64,000 bases of DNA from Corynebacterium imitans (GTDB lineage Bacteria > Actinomycetota > Actinomycetes > Mycobacteriales > Mycobacteriaceae). The DNA is taken from contig NZ_CP009211.1 in assembly GCF_000739455.1 (NCBI RefSeq), positions 1,184,508 to 1,248,507 of the forward strand, in the 5' to 3' direction. A program made the position numbers and the translations under genes. Every line of letters begins with the position of its first letter. The stretch's first letter is position 1. This document shows positions 21,107 through 30,579 of the stretch, in pieces. Under the pieces are notes generated by a model that did no database searches, was not told where the DNA came from, and was given only the letters and a program-made list of their open reading frames with translations.

Positions 21107-22570
21107 ATGCGCACTACTAACGCACCGCAGGTAGCCATCAACGACATCGGTGGCCCTGAGGAATTTCTCGCTGCAGTCGACGCCACCATCAAGTACTTCA
21201 ATGATGGTGACATCGTCAGCGGCAAGGTGGTCAAGGTTGACCACGACGAGGTTCTGCTTGACATCGGGTACAAGACCGAAGGTGTCATCCCGACCCGCGA
21301 GCTGTCCATCAAGCACGACGTCGACCCGGACGAAGTGGTCGAGGTCGGCGATGAGATCGACGCGCTTGTCCTGACCAAGGAGGACAAGGAAGGCCGCCTC
21401 ATCCTGTCCAAGAAGCGTGCTCAGTACGAGCGTGCTTGGGGCACCATCGAGGAGCTGCAGAACAACGACCAGCCGGTTACCGGTACGGTCATCGAGGTCG
21501 TCAAGGGCGGCCTCATCCTGGACATCGGGCTGCGCGGCTTCCTGCCGGCATCCCTGGTTGAAATGCGCCGCGTCCGCGACCTGGAGCCGTATATCGGCCA
21601 GGAGCTCGAGGCGAAGATCATCGAGCTGGACAAGCACCGCAACAACGTCGTCCTGTCCCGCCGCGCGTACCTGGAGGAGACCCAGTCCGCGGTTCGCTCC
21701 GACTTCCTGCACCAGCTGCAGAAGGGCCAGGTACGCAAGGGTGTCGTGTCCTCCATCGTCAACTTCGGCGCTTTCGTCGATCTCGGCGGTGTCGACGGCC
21801 TGGTCCACGTGTCCGAGCTGTCCTGGAAGCACATTGACCACCCGTCCGAGGTTGTCACCGTTGGCGACGAGGTCACCGTCGAGGTGCTCGACGTCGATCT
21901 GGACCGCGAGCGCGTCTCCCTGTCGCTGAAGGCGACCCAGGAGGATCCGTGGCGCGTCTTCGCCCGCACCCACGCTGTGGGCCAGATTGTGCCGGGCAAG
22001 GTCACCAAGCTCGTCCCGTTCGGTGCGTTCGTGCGCGTCGAGGAAGGCATCGAGGGCCTCGTCCACATCTCCGAGCTGGCCCAGCGCCACGTCGAGGTGC
22101 CGGACCAGGTTGTCAACGTCGGCGAAGAGGTCATGGTCAAGGTCATCGACATCGACCTGGACCGTCGTCGCATCTCCCTGTCGCTCAAGCAGGCTGACGA
22201 GGACTTCACCGAGGAGTTCGATCCGTCCCGCTACGGCATGGCCGACTCCTACGACGAGCATGGCAACTACATCTTCCCGGAGGGCTTCGACCCGGAGACC
22301 AACGAGTGGATGGAAGGCTACGACGAGGCTCGCCAGGAGTGGGAGGCACGCTACGCCGAGGCAGAGCGTCGCCACCAGGCACACGCCGCCCAGGTCGAGC
22401 GTCACCGCGCCGCAGCTGCCGAGGCTGCGGACCAGGCAGCAGACCAGGCAAACTACTCTTCCGACTCCAGCGCTGCAGCTCCGGCAGCCGAGCCGGCAGA
22501 GTCGTCCATGGGCTCCCTGGCTTCCGATGAGCAGCTCGCCGCACTGCGCGACAAACTCACCGGTAACTAA
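21107..22570 (+). CDS. rpsA: 30S ribosomal protein S1
   Basis: 487 residues from ATG 21107; the open frame continues upstream through the leader, but sequence similarity starts at MRTTNAPQVAINDIGGPEEF. Four S1 RNA-binding domains are visible at about residues 34-105, 122-190, 206-276 and 292-363 (for example KGVVSSIVNFGAFVDLGGVD and PGKVTKLVPFGAFVRVEEGI), followed by an acidic, Ala-rich tail with a helix-breaking linker to SDEQLAALRDKLTGN. This four-domain form is typical of Actinobacteria; E. coli has six. S1 helps recruit mRNA to the 30S subunit. Confidence 0.97.
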   Translation: MRTTNAPQVAINDIGGPEEFLAAVDATIKYFNDGDIVSGKVVKVDHDEVLLDIGYKTEGVIPTRELSIKHDVDPDEVVEVGDEIDALVLTKEDKEGRLILSKKRAQYERAWGTIEELQNNDQPVTGTVIEVVKGGLILDIGLRGFLPASLVEMRRVRDLEPYIGQELEAKIIELDKHRNNVVLSRRAYLEETQSAVRSDFLHQLQKGQVRKGVVSSIVNFGAFVDLGGVDGLVHVSELSWKHIDHPSEVVTVGDEVTVEVLDVDLDRERVSLSLKATQEDPWRVFARTHAVGQIVPGKVTKLVPFGAFVRVEEGIEGLVHISELAQRHVEVPDQVVNVGEEVMVKVIDIDLDRRRISLSLKQADEDFTEEFDPSRYGMADSYDEHGNYIFPEGFDPETNEWMEGYDEARQEWEARYAEAERRHQAHAAQVERHRAAAAEAADQAADQANYSSDSSAAAPAAEPAESSMGSLASDEQLAALRDKLTGN

Positions 22571-22585
22571 ACTCGCTTGAGTATC

Positions 22586-22634
22586 GGCCCGCGCCGGCGT
22601 CGCTTACCGACGTCCGGCGCGGGCCCTTTGTGTT
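22586..22634 (+). terminator. rpsA terminator
   Basis: GGCCCGCGCCGG (22586-22597) pairs perfectly with CCGGCGCGGGCC (22614-22625), and CGTCG/CGACG extends the stem inside; CTTTGTGTT follows. It ends just before the coaE -10 element. Confidence 0.75.
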
Positions 22635-22635
22635 C

Positions 22636-22641
22636 TATCAT
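22636..22641 (+). promoter_or_regulatory. -10 element of a leaderless coaE promoter
   Basis: TATCAT ends seven bases before ATG 22649, with no ribosome binding site between. Confidence 0.5.
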
Positions 22642-22648
22642 CGCCTTC

Positions 22649-23257
22649 ATGTACATGATCGGACTTACCGGCGGCATCGGCAGCGGCAAATCGACGGTCG
22701 CCGAGATGCTGCGCGCCCACGGCTTGCCAGTTGTCGACGCCGACCAGATCGCCCGCGACATCATGGAACCGGGCTCTCCCGTGCTGGATGACGTCGCCGC
22801 GGTGTTCGGCGCGGACCTCATCGGCTCAGATGGGGCGCTCGACCGGGCGGGGCTGGCCGCCCGCGCGTTCGTCTCCGAAGAGCAGACGCAGAAGCTCAAC
22901 GCGATCACGCACCCGGCGATTCGTGCGGAATCGGCGCGACGCTTCAGTCAGCTCGAGCGGGCGGGCGAGAAGGCCGCTGTCTACGACATGCCGCTGCTCA
23001 TCGAGCTCGGCTTGAACAAAGACATGGACCTGACGGTCGTGGTGGACGTGGACGCCGATGAGCGGGTGCGCCGCCTTGTGGCGCACCGCGGACTCGATGA
23101 GAACGATGCGCGGAACCGGATCGAGCGTCAGATCCCGGACGCGCAGCGTCGCGCTGCGGCGGACGAGATCCTGGACAACAACGGCACGCTCGCCGATCTG
23201 GAACGGCAGGTGGAGGCGCTCGTCGATCAGATCACCAACATATTGCTTGGTGTTTAA
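22649..23257 (+). CDS. coaE: dephospho-CoA kinase
   Basis: 202 residues from ATG 22649; longer frames start inside the rpsA terminator. The P-loop is GLTGGIGSGKST at residues 5-16, followed by VDADQIARDIMEPGSP, VYDMPLLIELG and the lid region RQIPDAQRRAAADEILDN, all characteristic of CoaE. It phosphorylates the 3'-hydroxyl of dephospho-CoA, the last step in coenzyme A synthesis. The actinobacterial coaE sometimes carries a C-terminal UPF0157 domain; it is absent here. Confidence 0.95.
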   Translation: MYMIGLTGGIGSGKSTVAEMLRAHGLPVVDADQIARDIMEPGSPVLDDVAAVFGADLIGSDGALDRAGLAARAFVSEEQTQKLNAITHPAIRAESARRFSQLERAGEKAAVYDMPLLIELGLNKDMDLTVVVDVDADERVRRLVAHRGLDENDARNRIERQIPDAQRRAAADEILDNNGTLADLERQVEALVDQITNILLGV

Positions 23258-23314
23258 CCATTGTTTGCCTGGGCGAAAGCCCTGGGAAACTTCGCTGGCT
23301 TAGATTCTTTCCCC

Positions 23315-23725
23315 ATGGGTACGTGGAACTATGGGCCGTTTGATAATGACCACGCGCTTGATGCCGTGCGCGCACTCGCGGACGGCTCTTTCAAGATGGA
23401 TCGGTTCCGCTTCGATTGCGGCGAGCTGCCGCTGGATTCCGCGCAGGCAGAAGTCGTCGTCGCGCTCGTGGCGGTGATGAACGGCCATCTGCCCTCCGAC
23501 GAGTTCGAGGAGGCGCTCGCCTTCGAGTTCTCCTTCCACGACCGTATTTGGCTCCGGCGCCAGGTCAGGGCGTTGCTGACCTCGCGCGACTCAGACCTGT
23601 ACGAGCAGTGGCAGGAGGCGGGTGAGCTGGATCAGTGGCTCGCCGCCACCCGGTACGCCACCGGTGTTAGCCGTCGAGCTCGCCGCAGAACTGCCAAAGC
23701 AACTCGGAAGCGCGCGCGAGGTTAG
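23315..23725 (+). CDS. DUF4259 protein
   Basis: 136 residues from ATG 23315, eight bases after a TAGATT -10 element, so probably leaderless. The opening MGTWNYGPFDNDHALDAV is the signature of the DUF4259 family, whose function is unknown. The C-terminus is very basic (SRRARRRTAKATRKRARG). Its last 59 bases overlap the end of the convergent acyltransferase gene on the other strand; the basic tail is encoded in that overlap and may be a result of it. Confidence 0.75.
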   Translation: MGTWNYGPFDNDHALDAVRALADGSFKMDRFRFDCGELPLDSAQAEVVVALVAVMNGHLPSDEFEEALAFEFSFHDRIWLRRQVRALLTSRDSDLYEQWQEAGELDQWLAATRYATGVSRRARRRTAKATRKRARG

Positions 23726-25397
23726 CTAAAAACTCCTGCGGCTTTTCTGCGGTTTCTGTGTTGTAGGACACGCAGTACTTGGTGGTTTCCGTGAGTGGAG
23801 TATAGGCGATGCCGAAACCCTCCGGCAGTGTCGGAGCGAAGGCGTAGCGCACGATCTGGTTCGCGCTGCCGACGGAGGTGGTGGACAGGAAGTCCTTGCG
23901 CGCGGCGGTGACAACTGGATCGCTGCAGAACGGGTCGGTAGCTGTGCCAGTCTCTTGGGCGTCGAGGAGCTCGAGCATTTGGATGTGGCGGTCGATCCCA
24001 TTGCCGGATTTGCAGCGCTTGACCCATCCGCGGTGCGCTTCGGCCGCGGCGACGAGCTGCTCGCGGGTCGCGGTACCCGCGACGAGGGCGCGTGCGAACG
24101 CTGCCGCCTCCGGGGTCAAGGCACGCAGGCACTCGGTGCGCCCGGCGCGGTACTCGCGCATGTCTACGGCCTCGTAGACGGCGCGGACACGGCCGTAGGT
24201 GAGCTGCTGCGCGATCGTCATGATCAGCTGGGCGCTCGCGTCGCGGCTGAACTTGAAGGGCAGGTCGGTAGGCGGGATGTCCACGGGGCGCAGCTCTACC
24301 GTGTAGGGGGCGGCCGGCGTGTCTGGGGCGTGGTCGAGCTCCCAGCGCAGCTCCTCGGGGGCCTGCTCAGCCAGGGTGGGCGACTCCTGCACGTTGGCGT
24401 CCTGCATACGTGAAACCGCGGTGACCAATGTGCCGCCGTCCTGGCAGGTGTGTTCGACGTGTACGGCGGTCCAGTCGCTGTCGAGGCCGAGCTGGTAGCT
24501 CAGCGGCTTGTACACCCATGCACCGCGGGGGCGGAACGCGAGGTCCGCGAGCAGCGCGGCGTCGTCGCGTCCCGAAGTGTTGACTAGATCGACGGTGAAC
24601 AGCAGGTCGGCAAGCCGTTGGTAGGTGTGCGGGTTGCGTTCGATGAGCTCCGTGAGCTCCGACTCATCGCCGGCGAGCGCGGCCGCGTTGAAGTCCGCCT
24701 GGTCAGGAGACGGGGTGCGCGCGGCGGCCAGCACCGTGTCCAGGTTTGCGGCGAGGTGCTCGTGCGGGGTGACGTTGCCCTCGGCGTCGCTGATGGGGAG
24801 GGCGAAAAGGCGGCCGTCGACGAAGATGCCGATCTCGCGGTCCGCAGCCGACTTCGTGCAGACCGCGACCTCGTCTACATCTGGGCGCGGGTGGCGCAGC
24901 CCGCCGTTGAACACGAACCACTGGTTCAGCGTGATGCGGTTACCGCGCGCGTCCACATCCTCCGGCAGCGCGTCGCCGGCCGCCTGCAGGTGGACGGTGG
25001 CGATGCGCTGGATGGCCGCGGCAGCGCGCTGCGTCCCGGTGGTACCGGCTCCGAAGGGGGCGAGCTGGAAGCCGACGTTTGTGCTCAGTTGGAGTGGCCC
25101 GCGGACAGCGAGATAGCCCTCATACCATTCGTCGTGCAGCCAGTTCGTGCCCTCTGCTTCGCGAGAAACGGCACGCTTGCGCAACGCAGCGTCGAGAAGC
25201 GGGCCCTTGCTGTGCGCGAAGTCCTCGATTACCCGGGAGGCGTGGGCACGCTCCTCCTCATCGAGCATCGCCGAAAGCGCTGTGGCGTACTCGCTGAGTG
25301 TCTGCTCGAGCGGAGGCAGCGGCAGCGGCTTTAAGTCAGCAGTGGCGGGGTGAGCGGAAAGAGAGTGCACATCAAAGGTGTGCAGGGTTTCGGGCAC
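23667..25397 (-). CDS. choline/carnitine O-acyltransferase family protein
   Basis: 576 residues from GTG 25397 (AAGGAAGC upstream). Family features in order: PLPPLEQTLSEYATALSAML near the N-terminus, LQLSTNVGFQLAPFG, the catalytic His316 in VHVEHTCQDGG, and the substrate-binding MREYRAGRTECLRALT, plus YCVSYNTET near the C-terminus. Members move acyl groups between CoA and carnitine or choline. It is rare in bacteria compared with animals and fungi, but occurs in Corynebacterium and Mycobacterium. It lies downstream of and parallel to a peptide-type ABC importer, 55 bases after the ATPase gene. Substrate is unknown; a link to an imported compound is inference. Confidence 0.85.
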   Translation of the reverse strand: MPETLHTFDVHSLSAHPATADLKPLPLPPLEQTLSEYATALSAMLDEEERAHASRVIEDFAHSKGPLLDAALRKRAVSREAEGTNWLHDEWYEGYLAVRGPLQLSTNVGFQLAPFGAGTTGTQRAAAAIQRIATVHLQAAGDALPEDVDARGNRITLNQWFVFNGGLRHPRPDVDEVAVCTKSAADREIGIFVDGRLFALPISDAEGNVTPHEHLAANLDTVLAAARTPSPDQADFNAAALAGDESELTELIERNPHTYQRLADLLFTVDLVNTSGRDDAALLADLAFRPRGAWVYKPLSYQLGLDSDWTAVHVEHTCQDGGTLVTAVSRMQDANVQESPTLAEQAPEELRWELDHAPDTPAAPYTVELRPVDIPPTDLPFKFSRDASAQLIMTIAQQLTYGRVRAVYEAVDMREYRAGRTECLRALTPEAAAFARALVAGTATREQLVAAAEAHRGWVKRCKSGNGIDRHIQMLELLDAQETGTATDPFCSDPVVTAARKDFLSTTSVGSANQIVRYAFAPTLPEGFGIAYTPLTETTKYCVSYNTETAEKPQEFLANLARASELLWQFCGELDG

Positions 25398-25414
25398 GGT
25401 GGCTCGCTTCCTTG

Positions 25415-25442
25415 GGCTGGGGGATACGTTGCACCCCCAGCC
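25415..25442 (-). other. perfect inverted repeat between ABC ATPase and acyltransferase genes
   Basis: GGCTGGGGG (25415-25423) and CCCCCAGCC (25434-25442) form a nine-pair stem with a 10-base loop. On the minus strand it follows the ATPase stop and precedes the acyltransferase binding site, and no T-run follows. It could be an operator, an mRNA-stability element or a weak terminator. Confidence 0.45.
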
Positions 25443-25452
25443 TAGCGAGTCC

Positions 25453-27069
25453 TTACAGCGAAGGGATGTCCGCCAGCAGGTGCTTGGTGTAGTCGTGCTG
25501 CGGGTTGTGCAGCACCTCGTCCACTGGCCCGTAATCGACGATGACGCCCTTGTTCAGCACCGCGATGCGCGTGGCCACGTGGCGGGCCAACGCGATGTTG
25601 TGGGTGACGAAGAGCATGGACAGGCCGCGCTCGCGGCGCAGCTTGGCCAGCAGGCGGAGGATCGAAGCCTGCACTGACACGTCCAGGGCGGAAGTAATCT
25701 CGTCGCACACCAGCACCGAAGGCGCGTTGACCAGCGCGCGTCCGATGGCGGCGCGCTGGCGCTCGCCACCGGAGAGGTCGCCAGGGCGGCGATCGTAGAA
25801 GCTGGGATCCAGCTGGACGGCCTCGAGTACCTCGTGCACCACCTCGCGCTGCTGGGCGCGGGGCAGGCGCTTCGACATCTCCATCGGCACGCTCAGCGAC
25901 TCGCCAATGGTGCGCCGCGGGTTGAGCGAGGAGAACGGGGACTGGAAGATGTACTGCACGCCCTGGCGCTGGTCTAACGTGCGCTCCCGGCTACCACGCT
26001 CGAGCTCTTCGCCCTGGAAGCGGACGGAGCCGGTGTAGCCGGGGTTCAGTCCCGCGATTGAGCGGGCAAGCGTGGTCTTGCCGGATCCGGACTCGCCCAG
26101 CAACAGGATTGACTCGCCTTCCTCTAGTTCGAGGTTGATGCCATGGAGGACCTTGTTGTCTCCGTAGGACATCTCGAGGTTGCGGACCTCGAGCAGTGGA
26201 GTCTCGCCGCGTTCGGCGGGCGCGACGTCCTCGAGTTCGGCGATGTTCTTCTTGCCCTCCAGATCGGGGATAGAGGCCAAAAGCTTCTTGGTGTAGCGGT
26301 GCAGCGGAGAGTAGAGCACCTCGTGGGCGGTGCCAACTTCCACGATGTCACCGCGCAGCATCACGATCACACGGTCGACCAGCTCCGCCACCACGGCCAG
26401 GTCGTGGGTGATGTAGAGGGAGGCAACGCTGTGGCGCTGCGTCATCTCGCGGATGGTCTCCAGCACGTGCGCCTGGGTGGAGACGTCGAGGCCGGTGGTG
26501 GGTTCGTCGAGAATGAGCACGTCCGGGTGCAGAGCAAACGCCATCGCGATGCCGACGCGCTGCTGCTGGCCGCCTGAGAGCTGGTGCGGCCAGCGGGCGA
26601 GGTATTCGTCCGTATCCGGCAGGTCCACGTCGCGCATGACCTCGCGGATCCGGCTCTGCTTGTCGCCGTCGTAGTTGTGCTCGTCGAGGACTTCGCGGAT
26701 CTGCTCGCCGATGCGCATGGCGGGATTCAGGCTGAGCGCCGGGTCCTGGGGGACGTAGGCGACACGGGATCCGCGCATATCACGCAGCTCATCTTCGTTA
26801 AGGCTGAGCACGTCGATGTTGTCGTTGTTGCGGGTGTGGAGGGTGATCGTGCCGTCGGTTAGCGAAAGCCCCGTGCGGCAGTGGCCGAGTGCGGCGAGCC
26901 CGGCGGTCGTTTTGCCCGAGCCGGACTCGCCGACCAGGCCGACGATCTCGCCGCGATGCAGCTCGAAGTCGATGCCGTGGAGGATCTCGGTGCCGTCGTT
27001 GGCGCGGATACGCAGGTTGCGGACCTCGAGGACGACCTCGGAGGCGGAGGGGGTGAGAGCGGTCGACAT
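25453..27069 (-). CDS. ABC transporter, fused double ATP-binding protein (peptide/nickel type)
   Basis: 538 residues from ATG 27069, four bases after the permease stop; the longer frame to 27285 only overlaps the permease in another frame. Two complete ATPase domains are joined: domain 1 with Walker [12 protein letters not shown], signature [10 protein letters not shown] and Walker [14 protein letters not shown]; domain 2 with [21 protein letters not shown] and [13 protein letters not shown]. Each has the [14 protein letters not shown] C-terminal extension of Opp/Dpp ATPases. It powers the importer formed with the two permeases and the lipoprotein upstream. Bacteria often encode these as two proteins; fusion is common in Actinobacteria. 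Confidence 0.92.
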   Translation of the reverse strand: MSTALTPSASEVVLEVRNLRIRANDGTEILHGIDFELHRGEIVGLVGESGSGKTTAGLAALGHCRTGLSLTDGTITLHTRNNDNIDVLSLNEDELRDMRGSRVAYVPQDPALSLNPAMRIGEQIREVLDEHNYDGDKQSRIREVMRDVDLPDTDEYLARWPHQLSGGQQQRVGIAMAFALHPDVLILDEPTTGLDVSTQAHVLETIREMTQRHSVASLYITHDLAVVAELVDRVIVMLRGDIVEVGTAHEVLYSPLHRYTKKLLASIPDLEGKKNIAELEDVAPAERGETPLLEVRNLEMSYGDNKVLHGINLELEEGESILLLGESGSGKTTLARSIAGLNPGYTGSVRFQGEELERGSRERTLDQRQGVQYIFQSPFSSLNPRRTIGESLSVPMEMSKRLPRAQQREVVHEVLEAVQLDPSFYDRRPGDLSGGERQRAAIGRALVNAPSVLVCDEITSALDVSVQASILRLLAKLRRERGLSMLFVTHNIALARHVATRIAVLNKGVIVDYGPVDEVLHNPQHDYTKHLLADIPSL

Positions 27070-27073
27070 GGGT

Positions 27074-28051
27074 TTAGGCCTCCTCGTTGTGGCGGATCGG
27101 TTCGTTCTTCGGCTGGCGGGCAGCCTCCAACTCCTCCGGGGTCGGCTTGGCGGGCATTGCGGTGGACGCGGTGGCGCGTGCGGTGGCGTCGGCAAGCATG
27201 TTGGTACCGATGGTGAGAAGCGCAATCGCCAGCACCGGCAGAAGTACACCCCAGGGCTGCAGCGAGAGCGCGATACGGTTCTCATTGATCATCAGGCCCC
27301 AATCCGCGGCCGGCGGCTGAATACCCAGGCCCAGGAAGGACAGCGAGGCGATCGAGCCGATGGAGTAGGTCAGGCGCAGCCCGGCCTCGACGGCGAGCGG
27401 GCCGGTGATGTTGGGCAGAATCTCGCGGGTGAGGATGCGGCTGTGCGGCATGGAGTACATCTGGGCGGCGCGGATGTAGTCCTCGTTGGTCACCGACATG
27501 GTCGAAGCGCGTGCCACGCGCGCGATGCGCGGCGCGTGGGTGAGCCCGATGACCAGCACCAGCACGGTCGCCGAGGGCCCGAAGATCACGATCGCCAGCA
27601 TGGCGAAGATGAGCTGGGGGAAGGCGAGGATGACGTCGTTAAGCCGCATGAGCACCGAATCGACCCAGCCGCCGGTATAGCCTGCGACCATGCCGATGAT
27701 GGTGCCTACGATCATGCCAAGCGCGGTGGCGAGGAACGCCGTGACCAGCAGCACCAGGCCGCCGGCGATGAAGCGGGAGAACACGGAGCGGCCCAGGTTG
27801 TCGGTGCCGAAGGCGCCGTCCTTGGTAAAAGGCAGGCCGAGGAACTCCGTGGTGGAGTAGCCGGTGATCTGCTCGGCGAAGAGGTAGCCGATCACGGTGC
27901 AGATGATGATCAGGGAAGTCAGCACGAGGCCGACCTTGCCCTCTGGTTGAGCCCAAATGCGGGCGAGCACGGGGGCCGGTTTGGACAAGGAGACCTTGAG
28001 CTCATCGTCCGGCGAAACGGTGGATTCCGGGGTGGTGTTGGGCGATGTCAT
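27074..28051 (-). CDS. ABC transporter permease, DppC type
   Basis: 325 residues; the ATG at 28051 overlaps the upstream permease stop (ATGA). Membrane segments are visible around GLVLTSLIIICTVIGYLFAE, AGGLVLLVTAFLATALGMIV and further on, and the inner coupling loop DYIRAAQMYSMPHSRILTRE matches the EAA motif. The first 30 residues and the last 50 are hydrophilic. With the next permease it forms the channel of a peptide-like importer. Confidence 0.9.
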   Translation of the reverse strand: MTSPNTTPESTVSPDDELKVSLSKPAPVLARIWAQPEGKVGLVLTSLIIICTVIGYLFAEQITGYSTTEFLGLPFTKDGAFGTDNLGRSVFSRFIAGGLVLLVTAFLATALGMIVGTIIGMVAGYTGGWVDSVLMRLNDVILAFPQLIFAMLAIVIFGPSATVLVLVIGLTHAPRIARVARASTMSVTNEDYIRAAQMYSMPHSRILTREILPNITGPLAVEAGLRLTYSIGSIASLSFLGLGIQPPAADWGLMINENRIALSLQPWGVLLPVLAIALLTIGTNMLADATARATASTAMPAKPTPEELEAARQPKNEPIRHNEEA

Positions 28052-28998
28052 CAGTTGCTCCTCAGCTTCGGGTTGGCCATGATGCTCACGATGTCGGCGA
28101 TGAGGTTCACCACGACGTAGACCACGGCGATCAGGAGGGAAACGGCTTGCACGACTTGGACGTCGCGGTAGTTGACGGCGTCGATCAGCGCGACGCCTAA
28201 GCCCGGGTATCTAAAAAGGTACTCGACAACGACGATGCCGCCGGCGAGCCACGCGAGCTGGATCGCCACGACCTGCGCGATCGGGCCGACCGCGTGCGGC
28301 AGCGCGTGGCGGAAGATCACGCGGCGCTCCGGCACGCCCTTCAGCCGCGCCATCTCGACGTAGCCCGAGTCGAGGGTCTCCACCATCGTCGCGCGCGTCA
28401 TACGCGCGATGTAGGGGCTGACCACCAGCGCGAGCGTGAGCGTCGGCAGGATGAGCTGCGAGGGGAACTCCCACACGTGGCTACCAGGCGGTGACATCGT
28501 CACCGCGGGCAGCACCTGGAAGACGGAGGTAGCGAAGATGGTGATCAGCGCGATACCGATGACAAACTCCGGCATCGCCGCAAGGATCAAGGTGACCCAG
28601 GTGATCGCCTGGTCACGCTTGTAGCCGCGCCACCAGGCTGCGTAGATGCCCACGAGAATGCCCACCGGGATCGACACCAGCGCGGCGAGCAGCATGAGCA
28701 CGAGCGAGTTGGCCAGCGGCTCCCCGAGCAGCTCCACGACCGGGCCGCCCGTCGAGGTAGACGTGCCCAGATCGCCGGTAAACAGGCCGCCCAGCCATAG
28801 GAAGTAGCGCTGGATCGGGGGCTTGTCCAGGTTCATTTCCGCCTCGAGCGCGGCGATGCGCTCGGGCGTGGCCTGCTGGCCGAGGATCGCAGTTGCGGGC
28901 GAGCCCGGTAGCAAAAGCGTGGCGCAAAAGATGATGATGGACACCGCGATGAGGATGAAGATACTCACCGCGAGTCGTCGCAGAATAAATTTCCCCAT
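28051..28998 (-). CDS. ABC transporter permease, DppB type
   Basis: 315 residues from ATG 28998, five bases after the lipoprotein stop. The N-terminus (FILRRLAVSIFILIAVSIII) is the usual first membrane helix of DppB/OppB proteins, and the coupling loop is GYVEMARLKGVPERRVIFRH. About six membrane segments are expected. It pairs with the DppC-type permease. Confidence 0.9.
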   Translation of the reverse strand: MGKFILRRLAVSIFILIAVSIIIFCATLLLPGSPATAILGQQATPERIAALEAEMNLDKPPIQRYFLWLGGLFTGDLGTSTSTGGPVVELLGEPLANSLVLMLLAALVSIPVGILVGIYAAWWRGYKRDQAITWVTLILAAMPEFVIGIALITIFATSVFQVLPAVTMSPPGSHVWEFPSQLILPTLTLALVVSPYIARMTRATMVETLDSGYVEMARLKGVPERRVIFRHALPHAVGPIAQVVAIQLAWLAGGIVVVEYLFRYPGLGVALIDAVNYRDVQVVQAVSLLIAVVYVVVNLIADIVSIMANPKLRSN

Positions 28999-29003
28999 TG
29001 CTG

Positions 29004-30557
29004 TTATGCCTCCGCAATCCAGATTTGGTGGAAGTTAGCGTGTGAAAGCGGCACACCGCTCGGGTGAGGGGTGAGGCCGACGATGTAGTTGTGGTAGGCG
29101 TCGATCTGGTTGGCAAAGCCCCAGATGATGTACCCGCCCTCGTCGTAAAGCTCTTGCTGCAGCTCGCGGATGCGCGCCTCGCGCTGTTGCTTATCGACGA
29201 TCGCGCGCGCCTCATACACCCGGTCGGTGAAATCCTCGCGCACCCAGTGCGTCTCGTTGAACGGCGAGTCCGCGGTCGCGCACTGGTTGACCTGCTGCAG
29301 GAAGTTGCGGGTGTACCAGAACGACTGCGCAAACGGGTACTCCAAGTAGTTGCCCGAGGCGTAGAAGGTCGAGGCATCAACCTGCTTGATGTTGACCCTG
29401 ATCCCGGCCTGGCTCGCCTGCTCGGCGAAGACCTGGGCCGCGCGCACCGCGCCGGACTGGATTTCGGAGGTGACAAGGTCGACCTCGATGCCGTCCGGGT
29501 AGCCAGCCTCGGCGAGTAGCGCCTTCGCCTTCTCCACGTCCTGCTCGCGCTGCGGGAAGTCCGCAGGGTACGCGTCGTCGTACCGCGCGAACATGTCGTT
29601 GCCCAGCTGTCCTTCGCCGGAGTAGACCTGGTCGACCATCTGCTGACGGTTGACGGCAAGCCGCATCGCCTGACGTACGCGGAGGTCGTCGAAGGGCTCG
29701 ACATCGACGCGCATGGTTAGCGGCAGCCACATGCCGGTCTCGGACACAAGGGTGTCCAAGCGCGGGTCGGACTCGATGACGCGCGCGAGCGCGTGGTTCA
29801 GGCTGCCGATCGCGTCGACTTGGGAGGACAGCAGCGCGTTGAGCATCGCGTCTTCTTCCTGGAAGTCGATGATGCGCACCTTGTCCAGGTGGGCTGGCCC
29901 GGCCCAGTAGTTGTCGTTGCGTTCCAAGGTGGTTGACTGGCCCGCAGTAAAGTCCTTGAGCTTGAACGCACCGGCGCCGATCGGGTGCTTCGGGTCGTAG
30001 TCCTCCGGCACGATGCCCATCTGGTACTCGGCGAGCGAGTCCACCAGCGCGGCGTCCGGCTCAGAAAGGCGCAGCAGGAGCCGACGCTCGTCGAGCACCT
30101 CCATGTCCGCGAGATGGGCGATTGAGGCGGCACCGGACTTCGGGTCCTCGGGGTCGCGGATGCGGTTGTAGGAGAACATGACGTCCTCAGGCCGGACCGG
30201 GCGGCCGTCGGAAAACTGCACGCCCTCGCGCAGCGTGATGGTCCACTCGGTCGCGTTGTCGTTCGGCTCGATGGCCTCGGCGAGGAGGTACTCCAGGTTG
30301 TAGTCGTCGTCGCGGCGCGCCAGTGCGTCGTACAAGTTGATCACGCGGGCGGCGTCACTGGTACTGGTGGGCACATGCGCGTCGATGGTGTCGGTGGAGG
30401 AGCCACCGACGAGCCCGATGCGCAGCGTCCCGCCCTTGCGCGGGGGACCGGAGGTATCAATTTCCTCCACGGGGGCGGTCGAACACGACGCGAGCGCTAG
30501 CGTCGCCCCTCCCATCACCGTGGCGCGCAGGAGCTGCCTGCGGCTGAGTTGCAACAT
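29004..30557 (-). CDS. ABC transporter substrate-binding lipoprotein (SBP family 5)
   Basis: 517 residues from ATG 30557. The N-terminus has a twin-arginine signal (SRRQLLRA, residues 5-12), a hydrophobic stretch and a lipobox LASC with Cys25 as the lipid-modified residue. The mature part is a family 5 binding protein: RKGGTLRIGLVGG, EWTITLREGVQFSDGRPVRP, IGAGAFKLKDF and LRVRQAMRLAVNRQQMVDQV. These bind peptides, nickel complexes or opines; the ligand cannot be read from sequence. It is the first transporter gene, 22 bases after the regulator. Confidence 0.92.
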   Translation of the reverse strand: MLQLSRRQLLRATVMGGATLALASCSTAPVEEIDTSGPPRKGGTLRIGLVGGSSTDTIDAHVPTSTSDAARVINLYDALARRDDDYNLEYLLAEAIEPNDNATEWTITLREGVQFSDGRPVRPEDVMFSYNRIRDPEDPKSGAASIAHLADMEVLDERRLLLRLSEPDAALVDSLAEYQMGIVPEDYDPKHPIGAGAFKLKDFTAGQSTTLERNDNYWAGPAHLDKVRIIDFQEEDAMLNALLSSQVDAIGSLNHALARVIESDPRLDTLVSETGMWLPLTMRVDVEPFDDLRVRQAMRLAVNRQQMVDQVYSGEGQLGNDMFARYDDAYPADFPQREQDVEKAKALLAEAGYPDGIEVDLVTSEIQSGAVRAAQVFAEQASQAGIRVNIKQVDASTFYASGNYLEYPFAQSFWYTRNFLQQVNQCATADSPFNETHWVREDFTDRVYEARAIVDKQQREARIRELQQELYDEGGYIIWGFANQIDAYHNYIVGLTPHPSGVPLSHANFHQIWIAEA

Positions 30558-30579
30558 GGTGCTACACCGTTCTTTCGTC

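Noticed and set aside
26816..28120. 434-codon plus-strand frame over the ABC transporter genes
   Set aside because: Antisense shadow of the ATPase and permease genes; His/Gln/Arg-rich composition typical of reversed coding sequence.
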